Translations under genes and position numbers: made by a program
Assembly (NCBI GenBank): GCA_032718475.1
Contig: JAUCBJ010008238.1
Location: 1-64,000 of the forward strand
Direction of reading: 5' to 3'
Source: Nemertoderma westbladi
Lineage: Eukaryota > Xenacoelomorpha > Nemertodermatida > Nemertodermatidae
DNA length: 64,000 nucleotides
Shown here: one piece after another, positions 56,632-64,000 of the stretch
Layout of the letters: each line of letters starts with the position of its first letter
How positions within the stretch are numbered: position 1 is the stretch's first letter
Notes under the pieces: generated by a model
Seen by the model: the letters and a program-made list of their open reading frames with translations, nothing else
Told to the model about the DNA's origin: nothing
The model's database searches: none

Positions 56632-57379
56632 ATGACTACAGATCGCAGATCACAATTTGAATCGGAATTATTAACTCAAGTGTCCAAAGTTATTGGATTT
56701 CACCATCTACGCACTACAGCATACCACCCCCAGGCAAACGGAAAGATAAAACGCTTTCATAGAGTACTTAAGAATGCTCTAAAAGCCCGAGGTGAAGATT
56801 GGATACAAGCCCTTCCTGTCGTTTTATTCAGTATTTTGTCGTTGTCGTTTTACCCCCTCACACGTAACAGGAATATCCCCATTCGAACTAGTAACAGGAT
56901 GAAAACCGATCTTACCAGCTATCATGATCAACCCCACTGATAGCACTTTCAACCTCGAGTTTGTAGATAAGTTACATCAACATATCACACAACTCGGTTT
57001 TATAGCACAAACTACAGCCATCGATCAAGACGAGACAAGGCGATATTACAAACAAATTCATATTCCAAAAGACCTGGATACATGCGACAAAGTCTTCGTT
57101 CGAATCGATCGCATCCGAAAGCCGCTAGAGGCGCCATACAATGGCCCATTTAAAGTGGGTAGTAGATCAGACAAATACTTTACACTAATAACACCAAAAG
57201 GAGAACAAACTGTTTCTATTGACAGGTTAAAGCCCTGTTACAGAACTCAGACTAAAGTAAAACAACAACCCGCAAAGGAATGAGAACAACAACTACACAC
57301 CGAACCCTCCTATAACACCATCAAAACTCGTAGTGGTTCAAAAATTGTACATTTTAATCTTCCTAAAAATAACTCGTGA
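56632..57379 (+). pseudogene. Ty3/Gypsy-like integrase C-terminal fragment
   Basis: First frame: T-T-D-R-R-S-Q-F-E-S (integrase core around the second catalytic Asp; the usual Gly is Arg) and T-T-A-Y-H-P-Q-A-N-G followed by K-I-K-R-F-H-R; the usual catalytic Glu after N-G is replaced by Lys. Frame changes near 56850 and 56930 lead to the integrase C-terminal domain (Y-N-G-P-F-K-V, V-S-I-D-R-L-K-P-C-Y). Broken. Confidence 0.8.
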
Positions 57380-57404
57380 TTCCATTTCAAAATTGGGGGA
57401 GATC

Positions 57405-57793
57405 TGTAATGCCATGTTACTATGTAAAGTTGTGCATGCCTGAATATTTAGTAGGAATGGAACTAGAATAACCAGAACTGACATTTAATATATAGTCAGT
57501 AGTCACATAAATCACTAATAATATAGACACTAAGTTAAAAGCATGAAGACCACATATGTAGTGTAGTAAACATTAATTCCTATTTTATTATCTTTCTTAT
57601 TCCGTTCTAAATAATATTTGTATGTCTACCATTAGTTACATTATAGAATAGATAAAGTAGTTAGTTATGCATGGGAGAGATTATGTAGGATAACATTATT
57701 TCATTATTATCTCAGTTATGCAAAGGTCATAATAAATATAGAAAACAAAATAAACTTTATTTTATTGAAATATAACATCCACAAATAACTTTT
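57405..57793 (+). repeat. Candidate Gypsy 3' LTR
   Basis: Follows the polypurine tract and begins with TG. It is AT-rich and contains AATAAA-like signals (57731, 57748). No partner LTR is in the window; the right end is estimated from where the 103-bp repeat resumes. Confidence 0.6.
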
Positions 57794-57996
57794 ACACATC
57801 CTTGTTTTTCTTACATTCTGTACTATTGATCCCTTCCTCTAAAAACACCTCTTTGCTAGGACGCACTGCCAGTCCCTTTAAAGCATTCCTGCTCCCTCTA
57901 AAAACACATATTTGCTAGGATGCACTGCCAGTCCCTTTAAAGAATTCCTTCTTGCATCCTGGTTTTTCTTACATTCTGTAATATTGATCCCTGCCA
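57794..57996. repeat. 103-bp tandem repeat, right block
   Basis: Continues the 56386-56620 array after the Gypsy insertion with two more units, one lacking its last third. Confidence 0.88.
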
Positions 57997-58130
57997 CGCC
58001 CCCCTCCTCCCGAGGGGATGTCGTCAACTCGCTGCCCCCTCCTCCTGAGAGTAAACCGTCAACTCGCTGCCCCCCTCCTCCTTAGGGGACGCCGTCAAGT
58101 TGCTGCCCCCCCGCCCCCCTCAAGGGCGCG
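57997..58130. repeat. GC-rich ~43-bp tandem repeat
   Basis: Three units of CGTCAACTCGCTGCCCCCTC-CTCC-GAGGGGA type; far more GC-rich than its surroundings. Confidence 0.8.
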
Positions 58131-58135
58131 CCACC

Positions 58136-59112
58136 AAATATCTACAACGATAAACTGAAGTTCACTATTGTTAATGCAAGGTCAATATGCAACAAAATCC
58201 CAGACATTACAGAACATTTAGTCAACGAAAATATCGATATTTGTGCTATCACTGAGACTTGGCTGCACCAGGAAGACGATACGGTACGGAAGACGATACG
58301 GTACGTGCATTATTCCAGAATAACGGATACAATATTTATGATGTACCAAGGTTGAAGGGTAGAGGAGAGGTGGAGGAACTGCTTTACTGACCGTACCTTC
58401 TTTAACAGCAACAAAAGTAATCAAAAATGTCGATCATACATCCTTCAAATATTCAGTTTGGCGAGTAAACAATAACAAATCGAAAATAATAACTGTCGTA
58501 GTCGTTTACCGTCGACCATACCTCCACGGCTCACCCTATACCTCCCAGTATATTTATTAGCGAATTTACCGATTTCATTGAAAAATTCGCATTTACTGGT
58601 GTACAACTGTTAATAACGGGTGATTTTAATAACCATGGTAATAACGTAAACGATCAAATTGCGACATCATTTTTAGACACTCTCCATGGATTTAATTTTA
58701 CACAACATGTGACAGTGCTGACCCACATATCCTGTAATATTTTAGATTTGATAATTACACGCAATAATGGTGAATTTACATTATCGCTGCCATTCGCTAC
58801 AGATTTACTAGCTGATCATTTCTTCATTAACACTTTTATATGTATCCCCTACGACCAGCGATGTCACAGAAAAGTTAAATACCGCGAATATAAGAAAATC
58901 AATCGTTCTGAATTATTGCAGGATATCCAGAACTCGGGTTTATGTGATACCGAACTGTTTAAAAATATGAGCGCTCCTGAACTAGTTGTATTTTACAATT
59001 CAAAACTATCAGAGATAATGGTATTTGAAGAGACAGTAACAAAATACCCTGCAATATCTTACTGTAAAGTTTGTGAATCAAAACATAATCCGACCTTCTC
59101 ACCAAAACAGTA
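58136..59112 (+). pseudogene. LINE endonuclease fragment (LINE-C)
   Basis: Plus-strand frames show F-T-I-V-N-A-R-S-I, A-I-T-E-T-W-L, V-V-Y-R-R-P, L-L-I-T-G-D-F-N-N-H and N-I-L-D-L-I-I-T-R-N, an ordered set of APE endonuclease motifs. Several frameshifts occur, including a short CGATACGGTACGGAAGA duplication near 58280. It ends before the RT domain. Confidence 0.75.
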
Positions 59113-61248
59113 AACTCTAAGTAAGCGAATATATATTGCAGTATCGGTCTCTTATAACCGGTGAGGCAGAAAACAGTCTATGAACGGACAAACTTCGATA
59201 AAACAAAATCCCGCGCAGCGAGTCCTAAAATCAGGCTGACTCACTGACGGACTAAGGGCGCTTGTATACTTTGCCGCGGTGTGATTTATATGGTTGGGAT
59301 AAAGAGAGACGCTAGCTAGGTGCAGAAAAGTCTAACTAGCGGGCAAAGTGCAGTACGGACAAAAATTATTTTATATATTTTGAGGTGTAAATAATTTCTA
59401 ACGCGCGTGTGTCTTTATTACAACAGTCAAAATCAGTTTTGATCCTTCACATATATAATTACTGGGTCCGGTGTACATTTTACAAATATTCTAATTTTGT
59501 AGCTTGTAGGTCCAATACTCACGAATGATAAGGCTCCTTCCCCTTTTGCGTATTTCCAGGACTCAAATTCAGGCATAAGGTTAATACTACGCCCAGAATT
59601 CGGCAATTTAATTTACCAGGTCCCTAATACTAAGAAGAAATGTGTTAGTTTATTACAGTAGGCGTACAGTTACAAATAGCTAGCCTGGCGTTCTTATCTA
59701 GAATTTTGGTTGCCTAGATGGGCATGGCAACTTCCTAACAGAATGTCGGCGGGGACACGGTAGATGTTAGTATCCCTAATAGCCTCAATTTATTTTGCGC
59801 CTAGTAATAAACTGCCCTACCGCCTGAACGGTACAATCCTAATTCAGGTAAAACACAGTAACCCTCCTGGCCTACAAGTTTTAACGCAAATGGACACCGT
59901 TATACTACAAACAGTCACCGACGCACCTATACCTAGCAAGAGTTAGGCGTACAGCTTGCTGCACCCTACCAATGTGTATGCTTTGTACTGGTGTGCCTGC
60001 GTCCTATCTGTGTACTAGTATCTTTCTGCCTGATCTCCTCCTCCCCCCGTAGGAATGTGAAGGTCTACTGCGGGTTTTCTCTGAATTAAGACAGTACAGT
60101 CCCTAGATCTAATTTTTAGCGCACAGAGTGTCACTACCTCTACCTTCGATCTTAGGTCTTACACTTAGGTAGCAAGGCATCGAACGCTGTCTAACCTTTC
60201 AGGCGATGGGCGAATAACTAAGAATGAGTATTGCGGGTTGTCTCCTTCCTACATTCCTCCGATGTTCCCGTCTATTGCCGCGGTCCGCTGTCTAGCCAGC
60301 CATCTGTCCCTCAGTTGGGTTCACCGTGGTGAAGCATAGAAAGGGGAAAAGAGGGAAAAGGGAAGAAAAAAAGAAAAAAATGTGAAAACATTAGACATAT
60401 TGCTGAAATGATTTATTTTATAAGTAGATAAAAAATTATGGTTTTCATTTTTAAATAGGACATTATTTTAACTACTTCCATTGAAACCCCAGTCAAAAAT
60501 GTTCATGCGTATCGCATGTGGGTCACGCATCTAATGTAGTGAATAATTATTGTATCTTAAGAATTTGTAAATAAGAATAATTTAAAATACGTTTTCTTGC
60601 AATTAAATCTCTGACATTTAATATTACTTACGAATCAACATTAAAATTATTTAATAAAGCATTTAAACACAGAAACTGAATAGAAAATTGAAATGAATTG
60701 CACACACCGTAAACACTGAGTTCTCTTGAATATATTGGAAGGGTCTTAAAAATGATTTCACCTAATTGAACTATGTATCAATTAAATCAAATTACCCAAC
60801 ACAAATAAATTAGCTTGCATTAGTTACAGCTTAATAGTTATTCGACATACTGTACTAATAATGTAAACTAAGTGCTATTGGATACACCTTCACCAGTACA
60901 ATATTAACAGTAACTAATTAAGCACTAAGGATTGATAACAGATGTCTCATCATATAATTTAATTGATTCCATTAAAATAAAGACCGTTATCATATTATAG
61001 ATATTGAGAGTAATTTAATGAATGTTTAAGAAATCTCAACCTAATTTGTCACATAATTCCCGGCAAAAATTTTATATCATTAAATTTTTTACTAAGAATA
61101 TTAACATATCAAAATCCGTATTAAATAAACCTTTCACCATAATAAACAGTAGAAGTTTAAATTATAATCGAATCCATGACCTAATAGCAGGTCATGTCGA
61201 GTCAAAAATGATTATCAAATCGCTTTCATATTTATCATATATTCAGTT
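59113..61248. other. Intergenic or degenerate retroelement sequence
   Basis: No coding sequence recognised. 60340-60400 is purine-rich; 60400-61020 is strongly AT-rich. An 82-codon plus ORF at 61022 has no recognised domain. This may include the 3' UTR/LTR of the BEL fragment to its right. Confidence 0.45.
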
Positions 61249-61602
61249 CACATTTGTCGTTTTTTTATAATTCTTCCATATCTTGTCATGTAAGGGCGAT
61301 TGGGAGTAGGATAAACGTGATCTTCATCCTCACTACTACTAATGTTGTCATTAGCTTCATCCATCGCTGTTTTTTTTATCACAGAATTAAACTCAGTTTC
61401 TGTTGAAGTTTCTAGTGGGTATAGTTTTTTGGTAGGACGACGAAGGATTGCGACTTTGATATCTGGTTTAAGTTTATTCTTTGATGGTTTGGCAGATACC
61501 AACTTTATTGTAGCAGCTCGTGGAATTCCATCAACACCATTGATTATTGATTGAATTTGACCAAGTGGCCAATGAACTCTGTCGATTTTAAATTTCGACC
61601 AA
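61249..61602 (-). pseudogene. BEL/Pao Pol C-terminal (DUF5641-like) fragment
   Basis: The minus frame reads W-S-K-F-K-I-D-R-V-H-W-P-L-G-Q-I, G-V-D-G-I-P-R-A-A and R-R-P-T-K-K-L-Y-P-L-E, the layout of the domain that ends BEL/Pao Pol proteins, then an acidic Ser-rich tail and a stop at 61248-61250. It is cut at 61602 by the LTR of the next element, with its frame open right up to the junction. Confidence 0.75.
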
Positions 61603-62816
61603 TGTTCGCGCTTTCAGACCTTTGGCAGTTTAACCCGCCAAATTAGAATGTCTTCTAGATAATAAATCGCTTTTTAGCCTATGACAAGTATTTGATTCAC
61701 TACACTAGTCGAAACCAATCCGTGCGCGACCATTCACCCGCTGGATATTCCCGGGAGATTGGGTTCGACGGTTTAATTTTATTGCTATGTAAGCCTAATG
61801 TATTATTCGACTGACAGTATTATATAATCTCTGACAATATTATTCACCTTCAGGAATATTAACAGTTCCTTTAGGACGTGGCGCTTTATCTATATAAACA
61901 GAGTTATGACTTAAACTACTCACAACGATATGGCTTAATTATAATTCACATATATGGCGCATTCTTTAGGAATGCTTCTTTAACAGACTCACTCATACAC
62001 AATGCCGCACAATACTGCACACTAATCTGCCGATCTTCACTGATTTTAGTCACATATAAAAGGAACACAGACTGACTCATGTAGGGTCTATCAAATAACA
62101 TTAGATTCACTTCAAACCACTTTAACATAAGTCACAATCGTTTATCTGTAACCTTTCTCTCTTACCTTCGGTATATCAAGAATATTGGGTTTCGGGGTTA
62201 TTTCTCGTTATTCCAATATAATGATTCATCAACCATATTATGAAGAACTGACAGTATAATAGCAGTATAAAACAACAACTGAACACTGATTGTTATGAGT
62301 TTGCAATGTTTCAGCAGTCAGTATGTATGATCAGTTAGCAGTGATTCCATGAGTCAGGTAGTTAAAGGATATATGCCCTTTATAATTAAACCTACTAGTG
62401 TAAGACTAAAAACTGAAAACACGGAGGTGCCAAAGCCGGTTCTTAGGCTCTGGGCAAAAAACATAACACTGAACTACTGAGTTTCTGTATATACCTCCAA
62501 CACAAAGACAACAAACGCTCTGATTGGTCAACCTGAACAACGAGAGAACAGAGAAACAAAGAAACGTCGACGTGGCAATATCAGCTGCTAGCTGTCGTCA
62601 TGGTAGCGACACTGTTTTCAAGAGTATCGAGCTTTTACGTCACGGAATTACGGATTATGTCCTCTAAAGTACAAATACAGAAGAAATAGCTCTTATGTCC
62701 GCTAAAACACCAGTACAGCAAGGACACGGCCTTTTTATGCCTGGTAAACCAACTACAGAGTACTTTACGGGAAAAATAAGGAAAAATAACCGGACAATTC
62801 AGTAAAAGCTTTTACA
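61603..62816 (-). repeat. 3' LTR of the second BEL/Pao-like copy
   Basis: TGTTCGCGC ... TTTTACA ends as in the first element. The left flanking 5 bp are accaa; the matching copy would lie outside the window. Confidence 0.87.
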
Positions 62817-64000
62817 CCGCTCCCAGAAAATGGGATTTTCAGTCTATAAAATATAAAAATCACAGTTTCTAAAACATAAAGATACTCTAAACAGTTAGTC
62901 TTTCTTACGCAGATGGCGTTTACGCAGTTTTTTGAGGCTAGCAAGAGTCTTTTTCTCTTTGGGGGGAGCCACTTTACTAGGAGGGCCATAACTCCTGGGT
63001 GAAGGGTGCAATATGATTGCATCAGAAGGTGTAGGATTGTGGTCGGGGTATCCGCCGTTTCGATATGCTTCTCCTCGAGCTGATTTTCCTCCGCTCGTAG
63101 CTGGATACGTTCATCCAAAAACTCTCGCAGAGAATGGGGTTGTCTAAGTGCGATATCTTCTTAGAGATTCTGGATTTCACAATCGAACTGAGATAAAGAC
63201 AATTCGTTTATCGATTGGACTTACTGTTATAACTTACATTTATCTGAACAAACGCAGGTTTCTTTTTTGATCTTTATAGAATAGCGTTTAACTCGTTTCG
63301 TACAACGCTCTCCTTCACTTTGATGAAGGGTTGTATCGCGTTAAACGGGACGACCATACGGTTGGATAATGATATTAGGTGTCTGCGTCATAATCCAGCT
63401 AGGTAAGATGGGCGGCTAGCTAGAAATCACTGTCGGAGTGTTACCGATTAATTGTTAGGGTAGCACTAGATCTTTGAACAGTGAATACAGTCCGCGAGGA
63501 TCCGCGACACCACCAGGATCGCAGGTCTGAGGTCCAACTAAGGAATGAGGAGGTTTGACTGAGTATTCCGGGACTCTGATCGTAGGTTTACTCCAGGATC
63601 GTTCGAGCCGAGTGAGCATAGGTGATACGTCAACAAGTTTCGGTTTACATGGATGTTTATGTCTTTCCGTTTATTATTTGGGTCTAGGGCGTTTATCGTA
63701 ATAATACCAAAGACGCACGTCTGGTAGGGTAAACGCGGGTGACATTTATTTGTTGTTACAATGCTTCTATCAAGAATTCCAAATATACTTTGGAGTTACC
63801 GCGTCCATTTGTTTCTTTAGTGTCTTTTCTTTCGAGCCGATTTCGAATAGAATTTTCGCATTCGAATTTCAGTTTATGGTTCCGACTCCGCTGGGCAGGA
63901 TATATAGTCGACATAGTCCGTATTGTGTAAATCGATAGGATGACCAGTAGTTAAGAAGACCATATACGTACCATTATGCTGCGTATATAGAGCAGCGAAT
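61603..64000 (-). mobile_element. Second copy of the BEL/Pao-like element, truncated by the window end
   Basis: The LTR (61603-62816, 1214 bp) is followed by internal sequence matching 36185-37450. It is clearly more diverged from 34932-36184 than the two LTRs of the first copy are from each other, and the segment about 62230-62580 is hardly alignable to 35570-35960. The internal part keeps the same small frames (E-R-I-Q-L-R-A-E-E-N-Q-L) and lacks ~45 bp present at 37012-37065. It shows that the structure next to the 3' LTR, with no integrase, is shared by more than one copy. Confidence 0.85.

Larger units (their letters stand above)
56621..57793 (+). mobile_element. Ty3/Gypsy-like 3' end with LTR, inserted in a 103-bp repeat
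   Basis: Integrase C-terminal coding sequence, a polypurine tract AATTGGGGGAGA at 57391-57402, then an LTR-like segment starting TGTAATG at 57405 and ending about 57793 near TTTTACA. The 5' part of the element is missing. The right flank resumes the 103-bp repeat in register. Confidence 0.7.

Overview
This is a eukaryotic window, almost certainly from an invertebrate animal. It has spliced genes with GT-AG introns, animal gene families (a GILT lysosomal thiol reductase, a GPX7/8-type glutathione peroxidase, a ZIP zinc transporter), and a load of non-LTR, BEL/Pao-like and Ty3/Gypsy-like retrotransposons plus pogo/Tigger-like and hAT-like DNA elements. Most retroelements carry metazoan-type domains (PHD finger + APE endonuclease + RT). 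I cannot name the species from sequence alone. The other strong signature is minisatellites: at least ten independent tandem arrays, several of them inside genes or transposons.

Left part (1-29.3 kb), host genes. A three-exon GILT gene lies on the minus strand: exon 1 at 13118-13507, exon 2 at 12785-12925, exon 3 at 694-912. Its 11.87-kb second intron is almost entirely one minisatellite, with 44-bp units next to exon 2 and 40-42-bp units further on. The repeat unit is a copy of the last 42 nt of exon 2 plus the splice-donor GT, so the array appears to have been seeded from the exon/intron junction and carries dozens of copies of the 5' splice site. Next come a 51-bp minisatellite (14.7-15.2 kb), AT-rich intergenic DNA, a tiny MITE and a 5'-truncated LINE with a 14-bp target duplication. 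A four-exon plus-strand GPX7/8-like gene (19929-24387) has introns holding a palindromic 22-bp array, an RTE-like LINE tail and a broken PHD/endonuclease LINE. Then 19-bp, 33-bp and 21-bp minisatellites lead to an intronless minus-strand ZIP (SLC39A1/2/3-like) gene at 28122-29204.

Middle and right part (29.3-64 kb), a nested transposon cluster. A frameshifted pogo/Tigger-like transposase (30.1-32.05 kb) is followed by a poly(A)-tailed LINE copy (32.1-34.3 kb) with a 13-bp target duplication; a related 'empty' copy of its insertion site is at 51.57 kb. A minus-strand LINE ('LINE-A', 34.6-50.9 kb) is interrupted twice: by a young 11.9-kb BEL/Pao-like LTR element (34932-46841; two 1253-bp LTRs, TSD tagtt) that keeps gag and protease but has lost RT, RNase H and integrase, and by a second copy of the RTE-like LINE tail. 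A LINE with an uninterrupted 1058-codon PHD-endonuclease-RT ORF follows (51.5-55.3 kb, minus). Then come a 103-bp repeat split by a Ty3/Gypsy 3' end, another LINE endonuclease fragment, and a BEL Pol C-terminus interrupted by a second copy of the same LTR element, which runs off the window end.

No operons, CRISPR arrays or RNA genes are supported. The three host genes are independent. GILT (lysosomal disulfide reduction) and GPX7/8 (ER peroxide handling) are both thiol-redox genes, but their adjacency is not evidence of co-function.
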